64,000 nt of DNA, from positions 1 to 64,000 of the forward strand of contig NZ_BMWA01000022.1 in NCBI RefSeq assembly GCF_014650995.1, in the 5' to 3' direction. Positions 16,574-25,353 of the stretch are shown here, in pieces. The notes below the pieces were generated by a model. It ran no database searches. It was not told the DNA's origin and saw nothing but the letters and a program-made list of their open reading frames with translations. How positions within the stretch are numbered: position 1 is the first letter of the stretch; each line of letters begins with the position of its first letter. The position numbers and the translations under genes are program-made. This DNA comes from Streptomyces viridiviolaceus. Lineage in GTDB: Bacteria > Actinomycetota > Actinomycetes > Streptomycetales > Streptomycetaceae.

Positions 16574-17449
16574 TCAGTGGACGGAGTGCTCCTCCTGCGG
16601 GAACGTTCCGCCGACGACGTCGTCGGCGAACGCCTTCGCCGCGTCGCCGATGACCTGACGCAGGTCGGCGTACTTCTTCACGAATTTCGGCACCCGGCCG
16701 CCGGTCAGCCCGAGCATGTCGGTCCACACCAGCACCTGGGCGTCGGTGTCGGGCCCGGCCCCGATGCCGACCGTCGGGATCTGCAGCGTCCGCGTCACCT
16801 CGGCGGCCAGCTCCGCCGGCACCAGCTCCAGGACGACCGCGAAGGCGCCCGCGTCCTGCACGGCCTTGGCGTCCCGCAGCAGCTGCTGGGCCGCCTCCTC
16901 ACCGCGACCCTGCACGCGGTAGCCCATGGCGTTGACGGACTGCGGGGTCAGACCGATGTGCGCCATCACGGGGATGCCGGACTCCACCAGCAGCTCGATC
17001 TGCCGGTGCGAGCGCTCGCCGCCCTCCAGCTTCACGGCCCCGACACCGGCCTCCTTCACCAGCCGGGTCGCCGACCGCAACGCCTGCACGGGACCCTCCT
17101 GGTAGGAGCCGAAGGGCAGGTCGCCGACGATGAGCGCGCGGCTCGTGCCGCGCACCACCGCGGCCGAGAGCATGGTCATCTCGTCCAGCGTGACCGGTAC
17201 GGTCGTGTCGTACCCGAGGTGGCAGTTGCCCGCGGAGTCGCCGACGAGCATGACCGGGATCCCGGCCTCGTCGAACACGGACGCGGTCATCGCGTCGTAC
17301 GCGGTGAGCATGGGCCACTTCTCACCGCGCTCCTTGGCGGCGGTGATGTCCCGGACGGTGATGCGGCGGGTGCTCTTGCCCCCGTAGAGCGCCCTGCCGC
17401 CGTCGGCGGGCTGGTGCTGAGGCGTCTGGGCAGCCGAAAGCTGCGTCAT
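16574..17449 (-). CDS. panB: 3-methyl-2-oxobutanoate hydroxymethyltransferase
   Basis: A 291-residue enzyme that transfers a hydroxymethyl group from methylene-tetrahydrofolate to 2-oxoisovalerate, the first step of pantothenate and coenzyme A synthesis. Family motifs are LTAYDAMTASVFDEAGI, MLVGDSAGNCHLGYDTT, VGDLPFGSYQ, VKLEGG and MAHIGLTPQSV, with the Mg-binding Asp residues in GDSAGN and the catalytic Glu in VLELVPAEL. The family length is about 260-290. The N terminus carries about 25 extra residues. GAAGGAG precedes the ATG. No panC or panD is nearby. Confidence 0.97.
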   Translation of the reverse strand: MTQLSAAQTPQHQPADGGRALYGGKSTRRITVRDITAAKERGEKWPMLTAYDAMTASVFDEAGIPVMLVGDSAGNCHLGYDTTVPVTLDEMTMLSAAVVRGTSRALIVGDLPFGSYQEGPVQALRSATRLVKEAGVGAVKLEGGERSHRQIELLVESGIPVMAHIGLTPQSVNAMGYRVQGRGEEAAQQLLRDAKAVQDAGAFAVVLELVPAELAAEVTRTLQIPTVGIGAGPDTDAQVLVWTDMLGLTGGRVPKFVKKYADLRQVIGDAAKAFADDVVGGTFPQEEHSVH

Positions 17450-17741
17450 GGCAACGGCTCCTTCATGTCATCTCGAGGCGCCCTGACGGCGTCCCCGGAT
17501 CCCCTCCATGGTGGCACCTCGTGCCTTCCGACGGCTAGGGGACCCCCGGCGACCGGTCCGGCGAATGTGCGCGTTGTGTCACAGACCCCACCTGTTCCAC
17601 CCCTGACCGGAACTCCGCGCGCCGACTCGTACGTCCTCGTGCCCGTACGGCCGTCGCAAGACGGCGGGAGAGGAACCGATCATCCCCTAGGGTGCTGATG
17701 CACGGGGTGACGGTGTGCACGGCAGGCAGTGAGGCGACGGT

Positions 17742-18794
17742 ATGGCGCAGCAGGCGTACATGACGGAGACGGACAGCGGCGGCTCGGGGCCCGAGCGCCG
17801 GGAATCCCGGCTTCGGCGCCTGCGCGAAAGGCTGACCGCCGGCTGGCGCGGCGACCGCCGGGTCTGGCGCCGGGGCCTGGTCACCGCGGCGGTGGCCGTC
17901 GTCCTGGCCGTGGTCATGGCGGGTCACGCGCGGATCCCGAACCGGATCGGCAACCTCGGCAGCCTCACGGAGACCTTCCTGCCGTGGTTCGGCCTGCTGA
18001 TCCCCGTCCTGCTGGTGATCGCCCTCGTCCGCAGGTCGGCGACGGCGCTGATCGCGGTCCTGCTCCCGGCGACCGTGTGGTTCAACCTGTTCGGCGGGCT
18101 GCTGACCGACAAGACCGGCGCGGGCGGCGACCTGACGGTGGCCACGCACAACGTCAACGCCGACAACGCCGATCCCGCCGGCACCGCCCGTGCCGTGGCC
18201 GCGTCCGGCGCGGACGTGGTGGCGCTGGAGGAGCTGAAGGCGTCCGCGGTCCCGACGTACGAGAAGGCGCTGGCGTCCACCTACCGGCATCACGCGGTCG
18301 TCGGGACCGTCGGGCTGTGGAGCAAGTACCCGATGAGCGACGTTCGGGCCGTCGACATCCGGCTGGGCTGGAAGCGCGCGATGCGCGCCACCGTCGCCAC
18401 CGACAGCGGGCCGGTCGCCGTCTACGTCGCCCACCTTCCGTCGGTCCGTGTGAAGCTGGAGGCCGGGTTCACGGCCCGGCAGCGGGACAAGAGCGCCGAC
18501 GCCCTCGGCGAGGCCATCGCCGACGAGCGGCTGCCCCGCAAGATCCTGCTCGGCGACCTCAACGGCACCATGAACGACCGCGCGCTGAAGGCGATCACCT
18601 CACAGATGCGTTCCACGCAGGGCGCCGTGGGCGACGGCTTCGGCTTCAGCTGGCCCGCCTCCTTCCCCATGGCCCGGATCGACCAGATCCTGGTGACCGG
18701 CGTCGAACCGGAGACCAGCTGGACCCTGCCGGAGACGGGCAGCGACCATCTGCCGATCGCGGCGCGTGTGAAGGTCGACACATCCGCTTCCTGA
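17742..18794 (+). CDS. Membrane-anchored endonuclease/exonuclease/phosphatase family protein
   Basis: A 350-residue protein. A basic N terminus of about 45 residues is followed by three hydrophobic segments (about 46-62, 78-95, 98-115), then an extracytoplasmic EEP domain from about 125: THNVNADNADP (metal Asn), VVALEELK (catalytic Glu), LGDLNGTMND and GSDHLPIAARV (catalytic His). The fold covers nucleases, sphingomyelinases and phosphatases, so the substrate cannot be read. It is followed by the MFS gene in the same direction. Confidence 0.88.
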   Translation: MAQQAYMTETDSGGSGPERRESRLRRLRERLTAGWRGDRRVWRRGLVTAAVAVVLAVVMAGHARIPNRIGNLGSLTETFLPWFGLLIPVLLVIALVRRSATALIAVLLPATVWFNLFGGLLTDKTGAGGDLTVATHNVNADNADPAGTARAVAASGADVVALEELKASAVPTYEKALASTYRHHAVVGTVGLWSKYPMSDVRAVDIRLGWKRAMRATVATDSGPVAVYVAHLPSVRVKLEAGFTARQRDKSADALGEAIADERLPRKILLGDLNGTMNDRALKAITSQMRSTQGAVGDGFGFSWPASFPMARIDQILVTGVEPETSWTLPETGSDHLPIAARVKVDTSAS

Positions 18795-18894
18795 CGGTCT
18801 GCCGAAAGTCCCAGGTCGGCCCCTTATGCGCCTCCTGTGACCCCCTCGCCGAAACCCGTCCGTCACCTCGCGGAATACTCGCCCTGAGAGGCTT

Positions 18895-18927
18895 TGTTCC
18901 GTACTGGAACATACGAACGTCCAGTAC
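18895..18927. promoter_or_regulatory. Two overlapping inverted repeats upstream of the MFS gene
   Basis: TGTTCC-GTACT-GGAACA (18895-18911) and GTACTGGA-n11-TCCAGTAC (18901-18927) share their middle and are both perfect. They lie 33-65 bases before the exporter start. They could be a regulator's operator, or two mutually exclusive RNA hairpins acting as an attenuator. Confidence 0.6.
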
Positions 18928-18959
18928 GCACATCCGCTCTCGAAAGGCGACGACCCTTC

Positions 18960-20180
18960 ATGCCCCTGGCCCTGCTCGCCCTCGCCGTGGGCGCCTTCGG
19001 CATCGGCACGACCGAGTTCGTGATGATGGGCCTGCTGCCCGATGTCGCGGACGACCTGAACATCTCGATCCCCACCGCCGGCCACCTGGTCTCGGCGTAC
19101 GCCCTGGGCGTCGTCGTCGGCGCCCCGCTGCTCGCCGCGGTGACCGCGCGGATGCCCCGCCGCACCGTCCTGATCGGCCTCATGGCCCTCTTCGTCGCGG
19201 GCAACGCCCTGTCGGCCCTCGCCCCCGACTACCACTACCTGCTGGCCGCCCGGCTGCTCAGCGGCCTCCCGCACGGCGCCTTCTTCGGCGTCGGCGCCGT
19301 GGTGGCCACCGGCATGGTGGCGCCGGAACGCAAGGCACGCTCCGTCTCCCTGATGTTCCTGGGCCTCACGGTCGCCAACATCGCGGGCGTGCCGGTGGCC
19401 ACGGCCATGGGCCAGCAGCTGGGCTGGCGGGCCACGTTCCTCGGCGTGAGCGCCATCGGCGTGGCGGCGATAGCGGCGCTCGCGCTCCTCATCCCGCGCG
19501 ACCACGCCCCCGCCCCCGCCACGGGCCTGCGCGGCGAACTCGCGGCCCTGCGCTCCCTCCCCGTCTGGCTGGCCCTCGGCACGACCGTCGCGGGCTTCGG
19601 GGCGCTCTTCGCCGCCTACAGCTACATCACCCCGATGCTCACGGACGCCGCCGGGTACGCCGACTCCAGCGTGACGCTGCTGCTGGCGCTGTTCGGCGTC
19701 GGCGCCACCGCCGGCAACCTGCTGGGCGGCCGCATGGCCGACCACTCCCTGCGCGGCACCCTCTTCGGCGGCCTGATGTCGCTGGTCCTCGTGCTCGCCC
19801 TCTTCCCGCTCCTGATGCGCACGGAGGTCAGCGCGGCCGTCGCGGTGGCTTTGCTGGGCACGGCCGCCTTCGTGACCGGCTCCCCGCTCCAGCTGATGGT
19901 CATGGAGAAGGCGTCGACGGCCCCCTCACTGGCCTCCTCGGCCAACCAGGCCGCCTTCAACCTCGCCAACGCCGGCGGCGCCTGGATCGGCGGCCTCGCC
20001 CTGGCCGCGGGCTTCGGCGCCACGTCCCCCGCCCTGGCCGGCGCGGCCCTGGCGGTGCTCGGCCTGGCGGTGGCCGGGGCGGCGTACGCGGTCGACCGCC
20101 GCGCCGTCCCGCCGCGGACCGGCCGGGAACGGGTGGTCGCCGGGCACGTGCCGGAGGAGTCGGAGACCGTACGGCGGTGA
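18960..20180 (+). CDS. MFS drug/sugar efflux transporter (AraJ/Cml-like)
   Basis: 406 residues with 12 predicted membrane helices. The N-terminal GAFGIGTTEFVMMGLLPDVA, the G-x-R-K motif after helix 2 (RMPRRTVLIG) and helix 5 VPVATAMGQQLGWRATF are typical of the AraJ/PbuE/chloramphenicol-efflux (DHA1) group. The ATG at 18960 is preferred because helix 1 begins immediately and GAAAGGCG precedes it. Substrate unknown. The last 73 bases of the gene are duplicated downstream. Confidence 0.93.
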   Translation: MPLALLALAVGAFGIGTTEFVMMGLLPDVADDLNISIPTAGHLVSAYALGVVVGAPLLAAVTARMPRRTVLIGLMALFVAGNALSALAPDYHYLLAARLLSGLPHGAFFGVGAVVATGMVAPERKARSVSLMFLGLTVANIAGVPVATAMGQQLGWRATFLGVSAIGVAAIAALALLIPRDHAPAPATGLRGELAALRSLPVWLALGTTVAGFGALFAAYSYITPMLTDAAGYADSSVTLLLALFGVGATAGNLLGGRMADHSLRGTLFGGLMSLVLVLALFPLLMRTEVSAAVAVALLGTAAFVTGSPLQLMVMEKASTAPSLASSANQAAFNLANAGGAWIGGLALAAGFGATSPALAGAALAVLGLAVAGAAYAVDRRAVPPRTGRERVVAGHVPEESETVRR

Positions 20181-20317
20181 CGCTCCGGGGCGGCGATCCT
20201 GCGGGGGGCCGCCCCGACCCGTCCCCCGTTCCCCGCCGCGGACCGGCGGGGAACGGGTGGTCGCCGGGCACGTGCCGGAGGAGTCGGAGACCGTACGGCG
20301 GTGACGCTCCGGGGCGG
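20108..20317. repeat. 86-bp direct duplication of the MFS gene 3' end
   Basis: Bases 20108-20193 recur at 20232-20317 with one mismatch by hand comparison; the period is 124 bp. The unit includes the final 73 bases of the MFS gene with its TGA plus 13 bases of flank. The second copy lies wholly between genes. It looks like a recent segmental duplication. The spacer contains CCGTTCCCC-type sequence related to the repeat's own interior. Confidence 0.85.
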
Positions 20318-20428
20318 ACCGACCCGTCACTTCCCCGCCGAGCCCCCCACGGTGACGTGGGGGCGGAAGGGACACGCACGCCCGCGGAAGGGCTCACGCC
20401 CCGCTCGTCGCGCCGCCCGGGGCGGCCG

Positions 20429-22183
20429 TCAGCCGGTCTCGCGCCACCGGTTGGTGATCGGCAGGCGCCGGTCCTTGCCGAAGCCCTTGGCGGAGATCTT
20501 GGTGCCCGGCGGGTACTGCCGCCGCTTGTACTCCGCGGTGTCCACCATCCGCAGCGTCCTGGTCACCAGCTCCCGGTCGAAGCCGGCGGCGACGATCTCG
20601 TCCGCGCCCCGGTCCCGGTCGACGTACAGCTCCAGGATCGCGTCCAGCACCGGGTAGTCCGGCAGCGAGTCCGTGTCGACCTGCCCGGGCCGCAGCTCCG
20701 CGCTCGGCGGCTTGGTGATCGAGTTCTCCGGGATCGGCGGGGTCTGGCCGCGCTCCCGGGCCGCCCGGTTGCGCCATTCCGCCAGCCGGAAGATCGACGT
20801 CTTGTACACGTCCTTGATCGGCCCGTACGCGCCCACCGAGTCCCCGTACAGCGTCGAGTAGCCCACCGCCAGCTCCGACTTGTTGCCGGGTGCCAGCACG
20901 ATGTGGCCCTCCTGGTTGGAGATCGCCATCAGCAGCGTGCCGCGCAGGCGGGACTGGAGGTTCTCCTCCGCCAGGCCCGTCAGCCCCAGCGACCCCATGT
21001 ACGCGTCGAACATCGGCTCGATCGCGACCGTCCGGTAGTTCAGGCCGGTGCGCCGTGCCAGCTCCGCCGCGTCGTCCTTGGAGTGCTCGGACGAGTACTT
21101 CGACGGCATCGACACGCCGTACACGTTCTCCGCGCCCACCGCGTCGCACGCGATCGCCGCGACCAGCGCGGAGTCGATGCCGCCGGACAGCCCGATCAGC
21201 ACCGACCGGAAGCCGTTCTTCGCGACGTACGCCCGCAGGCCGACGACCAGCGCAGAGTAGACCTCCTCGTCGTCGTCCAGCCGCTCGGCGTACCCGCCGG
21301 TCAGCTCCGGCTCGTAGGCCGGCACCGGCTCCTCGGACAGCACGACCCGCTCGATGCGCAGCCCGTCGTCCACCACGCCGGCCGGCGCGTCGGCGTCCGC
21401 GGCCGGCAGGTCGAGGTCGAGGACGACACAGCCCTCGGAGAACTGCGGCGCCCGCGCCACGACCTCCCCGTCCCGGTCGACCACGATCGAGTCGCCGTCG
21501 AAGACCAGCTCGTCCTGACCGCCGGTCATCGCGAGGTACGCCGTGGTGCACCCGGCCTCCTGGGCCCGCTTGCGCACCAGCTCCAGCCGGGTGTCGTCCT
21601 TGTTCCGCTCGTACGGCGACGCGTTGACGGAGAGCAGCAGCCCGGCCCGTGCCGAGCGCGCGGCCGGCACCCGGCCGCCGTCCTGCCAGAGGTCCTCGCA
21701 GATGGCGAGGGCCACGTCGACGCCGTGCACCCGCAGCACCGGCATGGTGTCGCCGGGCACGAAGTAGCGGAACTCGTCGAAGACGCCGTAGTTCGGCAGG
21801 TGGTGCTTGGCGAAGCTCAGCACCACCTCGCCGCCGTACAGCACCGCCGCCGCGTTCTGCGGCGCGCCGGCCGGCTGGCCGTACTTCGGCTGGGCGGTCT
21901 CCGAGCGGTCGAGGTACCCGACGACGACCGGCAGCCCGCCGAAGCCCTCCTCGGCGAGGCGCGTCGCAAGCGAGCGCAGCGCCGCGCGGGAGGCCTCCAC
22001 GAAGGACGACCTGAGGGCCAGGTCCTCGACGGGATACCCGGTCAGCACCATCTCCGGGAACGCCACCAGGTGCGCTCCCTGCTCGGCGGAGTGCCGGGTC
22101 CAGCGGACGACCGACTCGGCGTTTTTGGCGAGGTCGCCGACGCTCGAGTCGATCTGGTTCAGGGCGAGTCGTAGTTGAGGCAC
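20429..22183 (-). CDS. nadE: Glutamine-dependent NAD+ synthetase
   Basis: A 584-residue two-domain enzyme making NAD+ from nicotinate adenine dinucleotide, ATP and glutamine. The N-terminal nitrilase-fold glutaminase has the triad Glu44, Lys126, Cys162; the C-terminal synthetase has the PP-loop SGGIDS at 333-338. Glutamine use links it to the GS genes of this window. The start is GTG at 22183, with TACACT six bases upstream (22190-22195) and no ribosome-binding site, so it is probably leaderless. Confidence 0.97.
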   Translation of the reverse strand: MPQLRLALNQIDSSVGDLAKNAESVVRWTRHSAEQGAHLVAFPEMVLTGYPVEDLALRSSFVEASRAALRSLATRLAEEGFGGLPVVVGYLDRSETAQPKYGQPAGAPQNAAAVLYGGEVVLSFAKHHLPNYGVFDEFRYFVPGDTMPVLRVHGVDVALAICEDLWQDGGRVPAARSARAGLLLSVNASPYERNKDDTRLELVRKRAQEAGCTTAYLAMTGGQDELVFDGDSIVVDRDGEVVARAPQFSEGCVVLDLDLPAADADAPAGVVDDGLRIERVVLSEEPVPAYEPELTGGYAERLDDDEEVYSALVVGLRAYVAKNGFRSVLIGLSGGIDSALVAAIACDAVGAENVYGVSMPSKYSSEHSKDDAAELARRTGLNYRTVAIEPMFDAYMGSLGLTGLAEENLQSRLRGTLLMAISNQEGHIVLAPGNKSELAVGYSTLYGDSVGAYGPIKDVYKTSIFRLAEWRNRAARERGQTPPIPENSITKPPSAELRPGQVDTDSLPDYPVLDAILELYVDRDRGADEIVAAGFDRELVTRTLRMVDTAEYKRRQYPPGTKISAKGFGKDRRLPITNRWRETG

Positions 22184-22235
22184 GCGCCCAGTGTAATCGT
22201 CAGACCGACGCGATGGGGTGACGCGGGCGCCGGGC

Positions 22236-22862
22236 TCACGACCGCGGCTTCGCGCCCCGCTCCGCCAGCAGGTCCGCCATCAAGCGGATCTCCGACTCCT
22301 GCGCCTCGGCCATCCCCCGGGCCAGCCGCTTCTCCACACCGACCGCGCACTTCTCGGCACAGCCCTCGGCCATGTGCACGCCGCCCTTGTGGTGCTCGGT
22401 CATCAGCTGGAGGTAGTAGACCTCCGCCTGCCTCCCGTCGAGCGTCCCGAGCTTCTCCATCTCGGCGTCGGTGGGCATCCCCGGCATCAGCGACCCCTCC
22501 CCGGCGGAGGGCGCCTCGCCCATGCCCATCCACGCCATCGGCGGCTCGGACGACACCTTCGGCAGCCCCCACAGGTCGAGCCAGCCGATCATCATGCCCC
22601 GCTGGTTGGCCTGCGTCTGCGCGATGTCGTACGCGAGACGCCGCACCTCCTCGTCCTTCGTGCGGTCGCGCACGATGTACGACATCTCCACGGCCTGCTG
22701 GTGGTGCACCGCCATGTCGCGGGCGAACCCGGCGTCCGCCGAGTCGGCGGACGGGACACGGCTCGCGCCGTCGTCCCCGGCGACCGCGTAGGTGATCGCG
22801 CCCGCCGCGACGAGGGCCGCCGCCGCGGCCCCCGCGATCCAGCCGGCGGCCGCACGCCTCAC
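22236..22862 (-). CDS. DUF305 family secreted/membrane-anchored protein
   Basis: 208 residues: an N-terminal signal anchor (RRAAAGWIAGAAAAALVAAGAI) then a DUF305 ferritin-like helical domain with its His/Met-rich signature (ARDMAVHHQQAVEMS, MMIGWL, MTEHHKGGVHMAE). DUF305 proteins often accompany copper handling; here methionine-rich MAWMGMGEAP and MPGMPTD fit metal binding outside the cell. The GTG start overlaps the TGA of the upstream DUF3105 gene (GTGA), so the two are translationally coupled. Confidence 0.9.
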   Translation of the reverse strand: MRRAAAGWIAGAAAAALVAAGAITYAVAGDDGASRVPSADSADAGFARDMAVHHQQAVEMSYIVRDRTKDEEVRRLAYDIAQTQANQRGMMIGWLDLWGLPKVSSEPPMAWMGMGEAPSAGEGSLMPGMPTDAEMEKLGTLDGRQAEVYYLQLMTEHHKGGVHMAEGCAEKCAVGVEKRLARGMAEAQESEIRLMADLLAERGAKPRS

Positions 22863-23524
22863 TGCGCCAGCCCGTTGGTGCAGGCCGCGCCCGGCTCGGG
22901 TGTCTGCTCGCCCTGGACGAACTTCTCGAGGAACTTGTCCACGTTCGGGTCGCTCGCCCCCGTCACCGTGCGCTGGTGGCCCCAGGCGGTGAGCATGATC
23001 GGGTCCTTCTGCTCGTCGTTCGGGCTCATCAGCGAGTACGGGGTCTTCTTCACCTTCGCCGCCAGCGCCTCGACGTCCGCCTTCGGGGCCTTGTCGGTGT
23101 ACGTCACCCACACGGCGCCGTGCTCCAGGGAGTGCACGGCGTTCACGTTGTTCAGCGGCTTGGTGTAGACGTCGCCGTTGCAGTTCATCCAGACCTGGTT
23201 GTGGTCGCCGCCGACCGGCGGCTCGGCCGGGTAGGTCACGTCCTTGGTGACGTGGTTGCGGGACAGGGTGCCCTTCCAGGTCCGCACGCCGTCCTCGCCC
23301 GTGACGAAGCCGCCCGAGTTCTTGGAGTCGGCCGCCGTGTCGCCGGAGTCGCCGGACTGCGACCGGACGAGGACGACCCCGCCGGCGACGAGGGCGCCGA
23401 CGACCACCACACTGGCCGTGATCGTGAGAATCCGGTTCCGGCGTTCGCGGGCCTCCTCGGCGCGGCGCATCTCGGCTATGCGTGCCTGGCGCGCCGTGCT
23501 GCTGGTCTTCTTGGCGGAACCCAT
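22859..23524 (-). CDS. DUF3105 membrane-anchored protein
   Basis: 221 residues. A charged cytoplasmic N terminus (about 1-30), one membrane helix (about 31-53) and an outer DUF3105 domain holding the family's HNQVWMNCNGDVY and HSLEHGAVWVTY motifs, rich in His and Cys suited to metal binding. It is the first gene of the coupled pair with DUF305, which suggests the two proteins act together on one extracytoplasmic substrate. The family's biochemical role is unknown. Confidence 0.9.
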   Translation of the reverse strand: MGSAKKTSSTARQARIAEMRRAEEARERRNRILTITASVVVVGALVAGGVVLVRSQSGDSGDTAADSKNSGGFVTGEDGVRTWKGTLSRNHVTKDVTYPAEPPVGGDHNQVWMNCNGDVYTKPLNNVNAVHSLEHGAVWVTYTDKAPKADVEALAAKVKKTPYSLMSPNDEQKDPIMLTAWGHQRTVTGASDPNVDKFLEKFVQGEQTPEPGAACTNGLAQ

Positions 23525-23890
23525 GGGGTGTGCCCTTCTGGGAAAGGGGGGCTGTGGAGTCCGCTGATCGTAATGGTGAAGGAGGGGAGTGGCGTAGGGA
23601 GATCACAGGATCTGTCGCTACGGGCCCCCAGGAATGGCCCGATCGAACACGTGGCCTCTACGCTGCGGGGAGAGCGGTGCACCATGGCGGTACACCTACG
23701 GCGGGTACACCTACGGCGGTACACCCGGACGTACATCCGCCGTAGGCGGGGCGTTCAGTCCGGAGTCGGCCGGCCGATCGAGGACCGCAACGCGTACGAA
23801 ACGGTGCTGTGGTGGGATGCTCAGGTGCCCGACCGCCTCCCGCGGTACCGGAGACAGGCGGCCTGACCAGCAAGGATGGGGAAGCGGAAG
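23525..23890 (+). other. glnA2 upstream region with tandem repeats, hairpin and short ORF
   Basis: 366 bases without an established gene. GTACACCTACGGCGG occurs twice in exact tandem (23690-23704, 23705-23719) with a partial third copy. The second copy can pair with CCGCCGTAGG at 23737-23746 (10 bp, 17-base loop). A basic 60-codon ORF (23684-23866, MAVHLRRVHLRRY…) runs through it behind GGGGAGAG and stops 24 bases before glnA2. Whether the ORF is translated cannot be told. No clear GlnR box is seen. Confidence 0.5.
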
Positions 23891-25252
23891 ATGGACAAGC
23901 AGCAGGAGTTCGTGATCCGGACGCTGGAGGAGCGCGACATCCGGTTCGTACGCCTGTGGTTCACGGACGTGCTGGGCTTCCTCAAGTCCGTGGCCGTGGC
24001 CCCGGCCGAGCTGGAACAGGCCTTCGACGAGGGCATCGGCTTCGACGGCTCCGCCATCGAGGGCTTCGCCCGGGTCTACGAGTCCGACATGATCGCCAAG
24101 CCGGACCCGTCCACCTTCCAGGTCCTGCCCTGGCGCGCGGAGGCCCCCGGCACGGCCCGGATGTTCTGCGACATCCTCATGCCGGACGGCTCCCCGTCCT
24201 TCGCCGACCCGCGCTACGTCCTCAAGCGCGCCCTCGCCCGCGCCTCCGACCAGGGGTTCACCTTCTACACCCACCCGGAGATCGAGTTCTTCCTGCTGAA
24301 GGACAAGCCGGTCGACGGCTCGGTGCCGACCCCGGCCGACAACTCCGGCTACTTCGACCACACGCCGCAGAACATCGGCATGGACTTCCGCCGCCAGGCG
24401 ATCACCATGCTGGAGTCGATGGGCATCTCGGTGGAGTTCTCCCACCACGAGGGCGCCCCGGGCCAGCAGGAGATCGACCTGCGCTACGCCGACGCGCTGT
24501 CCACGGCGGACAACATCATGACCTTCCGCCTGATCATGAAGCAGGTGGCCCTGGAGCAGGGCGTCCAGGCGACCTTCATGCCGAAACCGTTCTCCGAGCA
24601 CCCCGGCTCCGGGATGCACACCCACCTCTCCCTCTTCGAGGGCGACCGCAACGCCTTCTACGAGTCCGGCGCGGAGTACCAGCTCTCCAAGGTCGGCCGC
24701 TCCTTCATCGCGGGCCTGCTGCGGCACGCGGCGGAGATCTCGGCCGTGACGAACCAGTGGGTGAACTCCTACAAGCGCATCTGGGGCGGCAGCGAGCGCA
24801 CGGCGGGCGCCGGCGGCGAGGCCCCCTCGTACATCTGCTGGGGCCACAACAACCGCTCGGCCCTGGTCCGCGTGCCCATGTACAAGCCCGGCAAGACCGG
24901 CTCGGCCCGCGTCGAGGTCCGCTCCATCGACTCCGGCGCCAACCCCTACCTCACCTACGCCGTCCTCCTCGCCGCCGGCCTGAAGGGCATCGAGGAGGGC
25001 TACGAACTCCCGCCGGGCGCCGAGGACGACGTCTGGGCGCTGTCCGACGCCGAGCGCCGCGCGATGGGCATCGAGCCCCTCCCGCAGAACCTCGGCGAGG
25101 CCCTGACCCTGATGGACCGCAGCGACCTGGTCGCGGACACCCTCGGCGAGCACGTCTTCGACTTCTTCCTGCGCAACAAGAAGCAGGAGTGGGAGGAGTA
25201 CCGCTCCGAGGTCACCGCGTTCGAGCTGCGGAAGAACCTGCCGGTGCTGTAG
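23891..25252 (+). CDS. glnA2: GlnA2-type gamma-glutamylpolyamine synthetase (glutamine synthetase-like)
   Basis: 453 residues, a GS-fold ligase. ATG at 23891 is chosen because GGGGAAG is well spaced and 453 residues is the S. coelicolor SCO2241 length. The catalytic Asp motif FDGSAIEGF and the flap Glu (GGEAPSY) remain. At the place of the GS adenylylation tyrosine (Tyr397 in GlnA here) it has Trp382 (DDVWALSD), so GlnE cannot modify it there. From recalled literature, SCO2241 glutamylates short polyamines rather than ammonia. A VOC gene and glnE follow. Confidence 0.88.
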   Translation: MDKQQEFVIRTLEERDIRFVRLWFTDVLGFLKSVAVAPAELEQAFDEGIGFDGSAIEGFARVYESDMIAKPDPSTFQVLPWRAEAPGTARMFCDILMPDGSPSFADPRYVLKRALARASDQGFTFYTHPEIEFFLLKDKPVDGSVPTPADNSGYFDHTPQNIGMDFRRQAITMLESMGISVEFSHHEGAPGQQEIDLRYADALSTADNIMTFRLIMKQVALEQGVQATFMPKPFSEHPGSGMHTHLSLFEGDRNAFYESGAEYQLSKVGRSFIAGLLRHAAEISAVTNQWVNSYKRIWGGSERTAGAGGEAPSYICWGHNNRSALVRVPMYKPGKTGSARVEVRSIDSGANPYLTYAVLLAAGLKGIEEGYELPPGAEDDVWALSDAERRAMGIEPLPQNLGEALTLMDRSDLVADTLGEHVFDFFLRNKKQEWEEYRSEVTAFELRKNLPVL

Positions 25253-25353
25253 CGGGCCGCCGAGAGGGTGTGGAGGACGCGGGCCGGCCCGCGGTGGCGG
25301 AGCCGCAGGCCGTGCCGCACGCGATCCGGCCCGGATCCGCCGCTCCTCCCCGG

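Noticed and set aside
20232..20317. A second MFS gene end indicating a truncated paralogue
   Set aside because: Near-identity and the flanking bases indicate a segmental copy of the same gene end, not a separate gene.
23690..23726. CRISPR-like repeats
   Set aside because: Only two full adjacent copies without spacers and no cas genes.
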